From a bacterium (GTDB lineage: Bacteria; Patescibacteriota; Gracilibacteria; UBA1369; LOWO2-01-FULL-3): 8,024 nt of DNA. The translations under genes were made by a program, and so were the position numbers. The notes below the pieces were generated by a model, which made no database searches, was not told the DNA's origin, and worked only from the letters and a program-made list of their open reading frames with translations. Each line of letters opens with the position of its first letter. Position 1 is the first letter of the stretch. Of the stretch, positions 1 through 6,492 are shown piece by piece. Location of the stretch: contig JAQBYK010000051.1 of assembly GCA_027622635.1 (NCBI GenBank), forward strand, positions 1-8,024, in the 5' to 3' direction.

Positions 1-531
1 AACAATCATAAAAAGCGCCAGAAAGAAAACCATGAGAATAAGCCAGTCAGAAGGATTCAAATCAAGCAATTCCCCTCCGGCCTTTAGTCTCAAAAAATAC
101 ATAAAAGCTATAAAGAAAAATTCAAGAAGAGGAATTGTCTTGAGCTTTAAAGAGTAGAGTAAATTCAGAACCAAATAAGCCAGAAGAATAACCTGCACCT
201 TCCAATTAAAACCAAGGCTCAACAAAACTACGGCAGCAAAAAGAATAATCGCTAAAATCACAACAGAATTTTTTGAAATCTTGCCTGAAGCAAGGGGCCT
301 CTTTTGTTTAGCCGGATGTTTTTTGTCCTCCTCCAAATCCAAAAAGTCATTCACGATATAGCTCAAACTGGCCAAAAATGAGAAAGCAAAAAACAGCTTA
401 AACAAACTCACAAAATTCCCATAGGTATAATACTCAAATGCAAAAAACCTATAGGAAACAAGCACCGGCGCGAAAACCAATAAGTTTTTGATCCAATGAC
501 TTACACGAATTTGTTTCAAAAAAGTCGACAT
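1..531 (-). CDS. UbiA-family prenyltransferase, decaprenyl-phosphate phosphoribosyltransferase-like (partial, C-terminus beyond left edge)
   Basis: I translated this by hand from the ATG at 531 back to base 1, giving 177 residues with no stop. It is an integral membrane protein of the UbiA superfamily. The first aspartate-rich motif is NDxxDxxxD at residues 61-69, followed by H72-P73-x-K75 and RPLASG at 78-83. This combination is typical of the subgroup that transfers phosphoribose from PRPP to a polyprenyl phosphate (Rv3806c-like), rather than quinone or heme prenyltransferases. The second motif region begins YSLKLK at 126-131, and E137 stands where these enzymes usually have Asp. Hydrophobic stretches lie near 44-60, 88-106, 111-125, 135-150 and 162-177. 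Family members are near 280-300 residues, so about 110 are missing. Its role in making a lipid-linked sugar donor is inferred from the family and from the glycosyltransferases beside it. The start lies 19 bases from the divergent gene at 551. Family assignment is firm, exact substrate is not. Confidence 0.85.
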   Translation of the reverse strand, partial: MSTFLKQIRVSHWIKNLLVFAPVLVSYRFFAFEYYTYGNFVSLFKLFFAFSFLASLSYIVNDFLDLEEDKKHPAKQKRPLASGKISKNSVVILAIILFAAVVLLSLGFNWKVQVILLAYLVLNLLYSLKLKTIPLLEFFFIAFMYFLRLKAGGELLDLNPSDWLILMVFFLALFMIV

Positions 532-550
532 AGCATTAGTATACTAACAC
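532..550. promoter_or_regulatory. Predicted bidirectional promoter with one palindromic -10 element
   Basis: This is the whole gap between two divergent start codons. It contains the perfect 12-base palindrome TTAGTATACTAA at 536-547. The plus strand reads TATACT at 540-545, five bases before the ATG at 551. The minus strand reads TATACT across 543-538, six bases before the ATG at 531. A transcript starting the normal distance after each hexamer would begin at or next to the start codon, and neither gene has a ribosome binding site. For the minus gene, TAGAAA (566-561) lies 17 bases upstream and matches TTGACA at 4 of 6 positions. The plus direction has no clear -35. Promoter function is inferred. 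Confidence 0.5.
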
Positions 551-1531
551 ATGAAAAATTTTTCTATAATAGTGCCGGTCTACAACGAACCTGAATACAT
601 CATTCAATGTTTAAAGAAAATAGATGAATTAGATTATCCTAAGCAAAATTATGAAGTAATAATCATCAATGACGCTTCCACCGATCAAACAAAAACCAAA
701 ATCAAGAATTTCATCAAAACACGGAAACATTTCAAAATCAGAACTAATCCAAAAAATCTCGGAAGAATAAAAAGCAGACAAAGGGGAGCAGAAAAATCAA
801 AATTCGACAATCTTCTTTTTGTAGACTCCAGAGCGGAAATATCCTCAGACACACTTAAATATCTGAGCAGCCAAAATGAAAAAATTATCATCCCCAGCAA
901 CATAGAATACAACAAAACTAAATCAGGATTAGACCTTTTCTTCAACAATATTAAAGGCAGAATTTATGGGGCAGGTGAAGCTCAAACCGAAGCAACAATA
1001 AGAATAACCAAGAACAATTTCGACAAATTCAGCAAAGGTACAACAGCCTGTTTCTTCGAAAAGGAAGTTTTTTTGAGATCTAGCAGGTCATTAAAAGACC
1101 CAAGCAAAAACTCCAGTGATGACATAAAACTCTTGGAAAAAAGCTTAGAATTCACAAAACACATTTCCAGCGACAAAAACTTCAGAATCAAATACAACAG
1201 CAGAGATAATTTCATTAAAGCATTAAGACACACCTTCAATAGAGGACCGAAATTCGTAGATTATTACTTCAAAACGGGAAAAAAGTTTTTTCCACATCTC
1301 ATAAGCATCTACCTACTAACGCTGATAAATATATTTTTCCTACTCAAGCCCATAATATTTTTATATGAAATAGCCATTTTAGCAATTCTATTGGTCGGTT
1401 GGTCACTCCAGCTTTCAAAAACAGTAAGAGAATTTTTCACATGCCTATACCTGATCCCAATCATTGGTACAGCATTTTACCTTGGCATAATCAAGGGACT
1501 TATCTTAAAACTTCCCCATTTTTCCAGATAA
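551..1531 (+). CDS. Membrane-anchored family 2 glycosyltransferase
   Basis: This 326-residue protein has an N-terminal GT-A (GT2) domain followed by a C-terminal membrane region. PVYNE at 9-13 and NDASTD at 40-45 are the nucleotide-sugar-binding motifs. The usual DxD metal site reads VDSR at 91-94, so the second Asp is replaced by Arg. TTACFFEKEVF at 164-174 and DD at 190-191 are where GT2 enzymes have acceptor-site and catalytic-base residues. A basic aromatic segment at 225-247 precedes three hydrophobic segments near 250-266, 268-286 and 297-317. It most likely adds a sugar to a lipid-linked or surface glycan at the cytoplasmic membrane face. Sugar and acceptor cannot be read from the sequence. 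Start: first ATG, five bases after a -10-like TATACT, no Shine-Dalgarno. The 3' end overlaps the convergent glycosyltransferase by 27 bases. GT2 membership is confident, and catalytic activity is slightly less so because of the DSR site. Confidence 0.85.
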   Translation: MKNFSIIVPVYNEPEYIIQCLKKIDELDYPKQNYEVIIINDASTDQTKTKIKNFIKTRKHFKIRTNPKNLGRIKSRQRGAEKSKFDNLLFVDSRAEISSDTLKYLSSQNEKIIIPSNIEYNKTKSGLDLFFNNIKGRIYGAGEAQTEATIRITKNNFDKFSKGTTACFFEKEVFLRSSRSLKDPSKNSSDDIKLLEKSLEFTKHISSDKNFRIKYNSRDNFIKALRHTFNRGPKFVDYYFKTGKKFFPHLISIYLLTLINIFFLLKPIIFLYEIAILAILLVGWSLQLSKTVREFFTCLYLIPIIGTAFYLGIIKGLILKLPHFSR

Positions 1532-1532
1532 G
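1499..1532. repeat. Short inverted repeat spanning the tail-to-tail gene overlap
   Basis: CTTATCT (1499-1505) and AGATAAG (1526-1532) are perfect 7-base inverted arms separated by 20 bases. They enclose the stop codons of both convergent genes (plus TAA at 1529-1531, minus TAA at 1507-1505). There is no T-run in either direction and the stem is A+T-rich, so it is a poor intrinsic terminator. It may be coincidence, since both arms are coding. Confidence 0.3.
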
Positions 1533-2362
1533 CCATCCTTCAAACCTTTAAAGTAGTTCCCTGCAAAACGAAAGCCCTTGTGTCTATACAAGTTAAGTAA
1601 AAATCCAATCCAAACACTATTAGAAATAAAAATATGTTTTTTAAGCCCAGAATAATGTTTCCGGGAAAAATAAATACTATTTCTCATAATCAAATAAGAC
1701 TTTACATAAGACCCTTGAGTGCTTTTTGAATGCTTATGAAAAATCTTACTTCCGGGAATTATCGCCAATTTATATCCCTTAGCCCTTGCTCTTACCGACC
1801 AGTCCAGATCTTCAAGGTAAGCAAAATACTGCGGGTCAAATAAGCCGACTTCTTCAAAAGACTTCTTCCAGGCAATTAAACAAGCTCCGCTAATACAATC
1901 CGGTTCTATAATACTCACGCAGTCATCACTCTTTTTCCCGCGATTAATGCTTCTGGTTCCACCTATAAAAAGTTTGGCACCCATAACCTGGACTTTCTCA
2001 GGCTCATCATAATAAAGTATTTTTGGGCTCACCACGGACTTGGGATGACTATCCAGATAGTCGAGCAAAGGCTTCAAGAAGCCATCCTTCACAACTGCAT
2101 CATTATTAAGAAGCATAATGTGCTCACAATCTTCACAACCCAAACAGTAAGAAATCCCCACATTACAACCACCGGCAAAACCTTCATTTTTCGTGTTCTG
2201 AATTAAGTGTATGTATGGAAAAAACTGCTTAAGACGCACTCCTTCATCATTCTCAGATCCATTATCCACTACTACAATCCTCACATTTTCACCAAACAAA
2301 CTCTCAATACACTCCTTTGTATCTTCAATGCCATTCCAATTTAAAATCACTACGTAAACCAT
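1505..2362 (-). CDS. Rhamnosyltransferase-like family 2 glycosyltransferase
   Basis: This 285-residue GT2 protein matches the WbbL/rhamnosyltransferase-type subgroup. It has NWN at 8-10, VDNGS at 32-36, the signature N59-x-GFAGG-x-N67-x-G69, and the metal-site loop LLNND at 84-88. GLFDPQYF (173-180) runs into the acidic ED at 184-185 and DWSVRARAKGY (187-197), followed by H209 and MRN at 226-228. All key positions of the subgroup are present and the length is normal. There are no clear transmembrane segments beyond a hydrophobic patch near 244-257, so it is probably a peripheral enzyme on the inner membrane face adding a deoxyhexose or similar sugar to a lipid-linked glycan. The exact sugar is unknown. 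Start: ATG at 2362, preceded by a perfect TATAAT six bases away and no ribosome binding site. It stands alone on its strand between a convergent and a divergent neighbour, so it has its own promoter. Confidence 0.9.
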   Translation of the reverse strand: MVYVVILNWNGIEDTKECIESLFGENVRIVVVDNGSENDEGVRLKQFFPYIHLIQNTKNEGFAGGCNVGISYCLGCEDCEHIMLLNNDAVVKDGFLKPLLDYLDSHPKSVVSPKILYYDEPEKVQVMGAKLFIGGTRSINRGKKSDDCVSIIEPDCISGACLIAWKKSFEEVGLFDPQYFAYLEDLDWSVRARAKGYKLAIIPGSKIFHKHSKSTQGSYVKSYLIMRNSIYFSRKHYSGLKKHIFISNSVWIGFLLNLYRHKGFRFAGNYFKGLKDGLSGKMGKF

Positions 2363-2374
2363 ATGCCCATTATA
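2363..2374 (-). promoter_or_regulatory. Predicted leaderless promoter (-10 TATAAT) of the rhamnosyltransferase-like gene
   Basis: The minus strand carries a perfect consensus TATAAT across 2374-2369, then six bases, then the ATG at 2362. With normal geometry the first transcribed base would be the A of the start codon. No good -35 is visible at 16-19 bases upstream, and no Shine-Dalgarno fits before the ATG. Confidence 0.5.
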
Positions 2375-2386
2375 AGCAAATTCCTC

Positions 2387-2422
2387 TTGTAAAAACCACG
2401 TAATTAAACGAGCATATTAGCG
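2387..2422 (+). promoter_or_regulatory. Possible promoter of the plus-strand glycan operon
   Basis: The operon's first gene starts at 2423 with no ribosome binding site. CATATT at 2413-2418 fits the essential A2 and T6 positions of a -10 element and ends four bases before the ATG. TTGTAA at 2387-2392 resembles a -35 (4 of 6), but its 20-base spacing is long. The evidence is weak and rests mainly on the gene needing a promoter in this 60-base divergent gap. Confidence 0.25.
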
Positions 2423-3613
2423 ATGCAAAAAAACACAGTTGCCATCATAGGACTGGGAATGGTCGGCCTGCCTTTGGCAAAAACAATACCTAAGAAATTC
2501 AAGCTTGTTGGATATGATATTAAAAAAATCAAAACAACTTTCCAAACAAGCACAAAGGACGAAATCATAAATGGGTCAGAATTTATAATTGTTTGTGTAC
2601 CAACACCTGTAAAAAACAGCAATCTTCCAGATTTAAGTCATATAATAGACGTAAGCAAAAAGATTTCCAAACAACTTGAAAAGGGCCAGACAATAATAAT
2701 AGAATCCACAATCAATCCGGGTGTCTGCGAAGAAATAATTCTACCAATTCTAGAAAAGTCAGGACTCAAGGGAGGAAAAGACTTTCATCTTGCACACTGT
2801 CCTGAAAGAATAAATCCCGGAGACAAAAAATGGAATATAAATAACATCCCAAGAAACATTGGAGCCTTAAGCGAAAAAGGACTAAAAAAAGCCAAAATTT
2901 TTTACAAAACATTTGTGAAAGCTGAAATAAAAACTCTGAAATCAATCAAGGCTGCAGAGGCAAGCAAAATAATTGAGAACACCTTTAGAGACATTAATAT
3001 CGCCTACGTAAACGAACTCGCTAAATCCTTTGATGCTCTTGGAATAGACTTAATAGAAGTCATTGAAGCAGCCTCCAATAAACCATTTAGTTTTATGCCA
3101 CACTATCCGGGCTGCGGAGTAGGAGGGCACTGTATTCCCGTAGATCCATACTACTTAATCAACAAAGCCAAGAAGTCTGGCTTTGATCATAATCTTCTCA
3201 AAAAAGCCCGCGAAGTAAACGACTCCATGCCGCAGTATACGGTTGGACTTCTAGAATCTAGAATAAAACCTTCACTTAAAAACGCTAAAGTAGGACTTCT
3301 AGGGCTAGCATATAAAGCGGATATTTCCGACACCAGAAACAGCCCATCACTAAAGATTTCTGAAATACTAAAAAGAAAAGGCGCCAAGGTCTTAAAATTT
3401 GATCCATACATAAAATCCAATTGCAAAAATCTCACAGATATTTTAAAAAAATCAGATTACTTAATTATCGGAACAGCGCACAAGGAATTCAAAAAAATAA
3501 ATGGCCCCCAATTAAAAAAACACGGTATTAAAATTGTAATAGATGGTAAAAATTGCTTAAATAAAGAAGAAATTGAGAGAAATGGAATCATCTACAAAGG
3601 TATTGGACACTAA
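2423..3613 (+). CDS. UDP-sugar 6-dehydrogenase (UDP-ManNAc / UDP-GlcNAc / UDP-glucose dehydrogenase family)
   Basis: This is an NAD-dependent four-electron oxidase turning a UDP-hexose C6 alcohol into a uronic acid. The 396 residues show the Rossmann motif G10-L-G12-M-V-G15, the acidic Asp ending strand 2 (D32), PTP at 60-62, ESTINPG at 94-100, and CPERINPGD at 126-134. K182 and N186 lie in the central helix. GVGGHCIPVDPYY at 232-244 carries catalytic Cys237. Y297-K298, D303, R305 and SP at 307-308 mark the C-terminal UDP-binding domain. CPERINPGD and the GGHCIPVDP form resemble the WecC/WbpA group acting on N-acetylhexosamines, and the epimerase two genes downstream favours UDP-ManNAc as substrate. 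That choice is inferred. The protein is short for the family (usually about 420-440) because only 27 residues separate D32 from PTP. It is the first gene of an operon, and its TAA overlaps the next ATG by one base. Confidence 0.9.
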   Translation: MQKNTVAIIGLGMVGLPLAKTIPKKFKLVGYDIKKIKTTFQTSTKDEIINGSEFIIVCVPTPVKNSNLPDLSHIIDVSKKISKQLEKGQTIIIESTINPGVCEEIILPILEKSGLKGGKDFHLAHCPERINPGDKKWNINNIPRNIGALSEKGLKKAKIFYKTFVKAEIKTLKSIKAAEASKIIENTFRDINIAYVNELAKSFDALGIDLIEVIEAASNKPFSFMPHYPGCGVGGHCIPVDPYYLINKAKKSGFDHNLLKKAREVNDSMPQYTVGLLESRIKPSLKNAKVGLLGLAYKADISDTRNSPSLKISEILKRKGAKVLKFDPYIKSNCKNLTDILKKSDYLIIGTAHKEFKKINGPQLKKHGIKIVIDGKNCLNKEEIERNGIIYKGIGH

Positions 3614-4554
3614 TGAACCTAGCTATCCTCATTCCGGCGTTAAATGAAGAAAAGACAATTGGTCGGGTTATTGACTCTATTCCAAAAAATCTTTCAGCAA
3701 AAATAATCATCGTAGATGACGGATCCACCGACGACACAGCAAAAATCGCAAAATCAAAAGGCGCAATTGTGGTTAAACACGGCAAAAATAAAGGCCTTGG
3801 AAAAGCCTTCCAAAGCGGACTTGATAAGGCCCTCGACATAAAAGCGGAAATACTCGTCACCATTGATGCCGATGGACAATTCGACACAAAAGAAATACCG
3901 AAATTGATAAAACCAATCACAAATGGCATAGCTGACCTAGCAACAGGCAGCAGATTCCTAAGCAAAAAAACACCAAAAAATATGCCCTGGATAAAAAAAT
4001 GGGGCAATCATCAATTGGCCAGAATAATTTCCTGGGCTACAGGACAAAAATTTCATGATGTAAGCTGCGGTTTCCGTGCATATAGCGCAGAAGCAATGCT
4101 AAATCTAAATGTATTCGGGAAATTCACCTATACACAAGAAACAATCCTGGACCTCGCCTACAAAGGTTTAAACATCGTAGAAGTCCCCGTCACAGTAGAG
4201 TATTTCAAAGATCGCAACTCTCGTATTGCCAGCAACATTCCTGCCTATGCCTACAAATCAGCCAAAATCATATTTAAATCCATCAAAAACTACCGCCCTC
4301 TCAAATTTTTCGGATGGAGCGGGATAATAATTTTCCTTTTGGGGCTCGGCCTGGATATCTTTGTACTAAATCACTTCTTAAAATTAGGCACATTCTCCCC
4401 ATACAAAATATTTGGTTTTATGGGCGCATTCCTAAACTCGGTTGGCATTATGATATTCTTTATAGGAATTTTGGCGGACCTAATCGACAAAACCAGGATA
4501 ACTCAAGAAAAAATCCTCTACTATGAAAAACTGCGTCGCTATGAAGACAAATAA
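3613..4554 (+). CDS. Family 2 glycosyltransferase, dolichol-phosphate mannosyltransferase (DPM1)-like, with two C-terminal membrane segments
   Basis: This 313-residue protein is a GT-A glycosyltransferase of the polyprenyl-phosphate sugar synthase type. The motifs in order are PALNE at 8-12, VDDGSTDDT at 34-42, N59-K-G61-L-G63, the intact metal site DADGQ at 85-89, GSRF at 112-115 and DVSCGFRAY at 149-157. The QE at 175-176 and R201 near VTVEYFKDR complete the usual pattern. Two transmembrane helices follow at about 234-254 and 266-288, then a charged helical tail rich in Lys, Glu and Arg. Family members transfer a sugar from a nucleotide donor to a polyprenyl phosphate at the cytoplasmic face, or directly to a glycan. 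The donor here is unknown. Possible donors include the uronic acid made by the preceding gene. Translation is likely coupled to the dehydrogenase through the TAATG junction. No Shine-Dalgarno of normal spacing is seen. Confidence 0.9.
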   Translation: MNLAILIPALNEEKTIGRVIDSIPKNLSAKIIIVDDGSTDDTAKIAKSKGAIVVKHGKNKGLGKAFQSGLDKALDIKAEILVTIDADGQFDTKEIPKLIKPITNGIADLATGSRFLSKKTPKNMPWIKKWGNHQLARIISWATGQKFHDVSCGFRAYSAEAMLNLNVFGKFTYTQETILDLAYKGLNIVEVPVTVEYFKDRNSRIASNIPAYAYKSAKIIFKSIKNYRPLKFFGWSGIIIFLLGLGLDIFVLNHFLKLGTFSPYKIFGFMGAFLNSVGIMIFFIGILADLIDKTRITQEKILYYEKLRRYEDK

Positions 4555-5602
4555 AATTCACATCATCATCGGAACTAAAGCCCAATTAATAAAAATGGCT
4601 CCGGTAATGGTAGAAATGCAAAAGCGATCCATCCCATACAACTTCGTTTTCACAGGACAACATCAAGAAACTATAGATCAGTTGCGAAGCAACTTTGGAG
4701 TGAAAACACCTGATATCACTCTACATAAGGGAAAAGACATTACAAAAATCCCTCAAATGTTTTTCTGGATACTCAAAATTCTTTTCAAAAAACCAAGCTT
4801 TATAGCCAAAAATGATCTAATTTTAGTACACGGAGACACATTTTCAACTCTACTGGGAGCTATCATGGGAAAAAGAGCCAAAGCCAAAGTCGCACACATA
4901 GAATCCGGCTTAAAATCAGACAAACTCCTTCATCCATTTCCGGAAGAAATCACACGCCGCATGACTTTTAGACTAAGCGACTATTACTTTTGCCCAGGGA
5001 AATGGGCCGTAAACAATCTCAACAAACACAAAGGCAAAAAGATAAACACTTTACAAAACACCCTTTATGATTCTCTGGAATTGATTCTCAAACAAAACTC
5101 AACGGTAGACATACCACCGGAACCATACTGCATCTGCTCAATCCACCGTTTCGAAAACATCTTTAACAAAAAACGATTAAAAGAAATCATAGAAATCCTA
5201 AACAACACAGCAAAAACAATGAAAATGCTCTTCATCATGCATCCTCCAACAAAAAGCCAATTGGAAAAATGGGATATTAAATTACCAAACATAGAACTCA
5301 GACCAAGATACGACTACAAAGACTTCATACAACTCCTCAACAATAGCCAATTTATAATCACCGACGGCGGCAGCAACCAAGAGGAAGCATTCTACCTCGG
5401 AAAACCATGCATTCTCTTGCGAAAGACTACAGAAAGAAAAGAAGGTCTAGACAAAAATGTCGTTATCTCCAAGTACAATCCAAAAACCATCAAAGAATTC
5501 ACAGAAAATTACAATTACGAAAGATACAAATGCAATCGCTTAAAAACACAGCATTCCCCAAGCAGAATAATAGTTAATGAACTAATCAAGCTAACAAAAT
5601 GA
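4541..5602 (+). CDS. UDP-N-acetylglucosamine 2-epimerase-like protein (WecB family, divergent)
   Basis: This is a GT-B-fold epimerase expected to interconvert UDP-GlcNAc and UDP-ManNAc. Numbered from the ATG at 4541 (353 residues), it has GTKAQLIK at 11-18 (WecB: GTRPEAIK), GQH at 39-41, HGDT at 97-100, HIESGL at 119-124, PFPEE at 132-136, SIHR at 200-203, TDGGSNQEEA at 274-283 and TTER at 296-299. The acids and histidine matching E. coli WecB D95, E117, E131 and H213 are kept (D99, E121, E135, H202; WecB numbers from memory). The usual DSGG loop is altered to DGGS, and Arg of GTRPE is Lys. I chose 4541 because it leaves a few residues before the first strand and a 14-base overlap with the upstream gene. 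ATG at 4523 in the same frame adds six residues and is possible. The gene ends in ATGA shared with the next one. Family is confident, the exact reaction moderately so. Confidence 0.85.
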   Translation: MKTNKIHIIIGTKAQLIKMAPVMVEMQKRSIPYNFVFTGQHQETIDQLRSNFGVKTPDITLHKGKDITKIPQMFFWILKILFKKPSFIAKNDLILVHGDTFSTLLGAIMGKRAKAKVAHIESGLKSDKLLHPFPEEITRRMTFRLSDYYFCPGKWAVNNLNKHKGKKINTLQNTLYDSLELILKQNSTVDIPPEPYCICSIHRFENIFNKKRLKEIIEILNNTAKTMKMLFIMHPPTKSQLEKWDIKLPNIELRPRYDYKDFIQLLNNSQFIITDGGSNQEEAFYLGKPCILLRKTTERKEGLDKNVVISKYNPKTIKEFTENYNYERYKCNRLKTQHSPSRIIVNELIKLTK

Positions 5603-6492
5603 AAAAAAAAGCCCTTAGCGTAATCATAACAACTATTATTCTAGGCCTAATTTTCTGGTACCTAAGCGCAAACAGAGAAATTTTCACAAGTCTATCAAAC
5701 ATCAAGCCGATCTACCTCATCCCTGCATTCCTATTACAAATCACCATCATCTACGTCAATGGGCGCTATATCAAAGCCCTGGCCAGACCTTTCAACATCG
5801 ATCTTAAAGAACATTTCGCACTATCAATAGCAGCATCATTTTTCAATTTGATTACCCCATTCAGGGGAGGCGCAGGACTTCGGGCCATTTACATGAAAAA
5901 GAAACACAAGCTCAATTACAGCCATTTTTTGGCATCTCTATTTGGTAACTACATGATAATTTTTCAGGTTGCATCAATCCTGGGAATTTTGACATTCCTG
6001 TTTGTACCTATGCATCCACCGATTTTAATTGCCTTCGCCATTCTATTCATAGTCACAACCATCTTGATAATATTTCCACGACCATTCAAAACAAAAAACA
6101 TCCTAACAATCAAAATCAACAAAGTCCTGGAAGGATGGAAAATGATAAAAGATCACCCCAAACTACTAAGCAAACTAATACTCTACACCATCACAAATCT
6201 TTTACTTGGCAGTATGATAAATCTGGTAATATTCATGGGCTTGGGCCTGGAAATAACCTTCTTCAAGGCATTTTACTTATCAATCATAACTGTCCTGGCC
6301 ATATTCATAAACATCACACCGGGATCAGTAGGAATCACTGAAGGATTTTATATGATCTCCTCAAACGTTATAGGAATAACACCGGGATTAAGCTTGGTCA
6401 TAGCCCTAACAATCAGGGCCATAAACACAATAACCCTGATCACACTTGGCCCGATATGTGCCGCCAAACTTAAAAAATCGATATCAAAGTAA
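5599..6492 (+). CDS. Flippase-like integral membrane protein, LPG_synthase_TM / UPF0104 family
   Basis: This 297-residue hydrophobic protein has about eight membrane segments, near 5-23, 38-56, 72-88, 113-136, 140-159, 190-213, 221-240 and 262-285. The family signatures are TPFRGGAGLRA at 86-96 and INITPGSVGITEGF at 237-250. These are the conserved loops of the membrane half of lysylphosphatidylglycerol synthase and of the stand-alone YbhN/AglD-type proteins. It lacks the cytosolic aminoacyl-transferase domain, so aminoacylation of lipids is unlikely. Stand-alone members often sit in glycan clusters and are thought to move or modify lipid-linked intermediates. Last in a four-gene operon with sugar-nucleotide enzymes and a glycosyltransferase, it probably handles the lipid carrier or lipid-linked sugar. 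Its start overlaps the epimerase stop by four bases (ATGA), indicating coupled translation. Its last nine bases overlap the convergent VIT gene. Confidence 0.85.
   Translation: MKKKALSVIITTIILGLIFWYLSANREIFTSLSNIKPIYLIPAFLLQITIIYVNGRYIKALARPFNIDLKEHFALSIAASFFNLITPFRGGAGLRAIYMKKKHKLNYSHFLASLFGNYMIIFQVASILGILTFLFVPMHPPILIAFAILFIVTTILIIFPRPFKTKNILTIKINKVLEGWKMIKDHPKLLSKLILYTITNLLLGSMINLVIFMGLGLEITFFKAFYLSIITVLAIFINITPGSVGITEGFYMISSNVIGITPGLSLVIALTIRAINTITLITLGPICAAKLKKSISK

Noticed and set aside
565..570. A perfect TATAAT on the plus strand.
   Set aside because: It lies within codons of the glycosyltransferase gene, after its start codon, with no start codon or gene suitably placed downstream.
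4314..4526. Short open frames lying inside recognised genes, such as this plus-strand one.
   Set aside because: It lies in another frame of the DPM1-like gene's membrane region, has no family motifs and no start signals. The same holds for other frames shadowing the real genes.
4680..4694. Perfect 6-base stem AGTTGC / GCAACT with a GAA loop on the plus strand.
   Set aside because: It lies inside the epimerase gene within a well-conserved stretch, has no T-run after it, and is expected by chance in a window this size.
5599..5602. Possibility that TGA is read as glycine (genetic code 25), as in Gracilibacteria.
   Set aside because: TGA serves as the stop at 5600-5602 and at 6486-6484, no gene has an internal TGA, and glycines are encoded by GGN throughout.
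6447..6480. TTGGC/GCCAA hairpin near the end of the flippase-like gene, with a T-run on the minus strand, considered as a terminator for the convergent genes.
   Set aside because: The stem is only 5 bases with a 12-base loop. The T-run lies on the wrong side of it for minus-strand transcripts, and there is no T-run after it on the plus strand.
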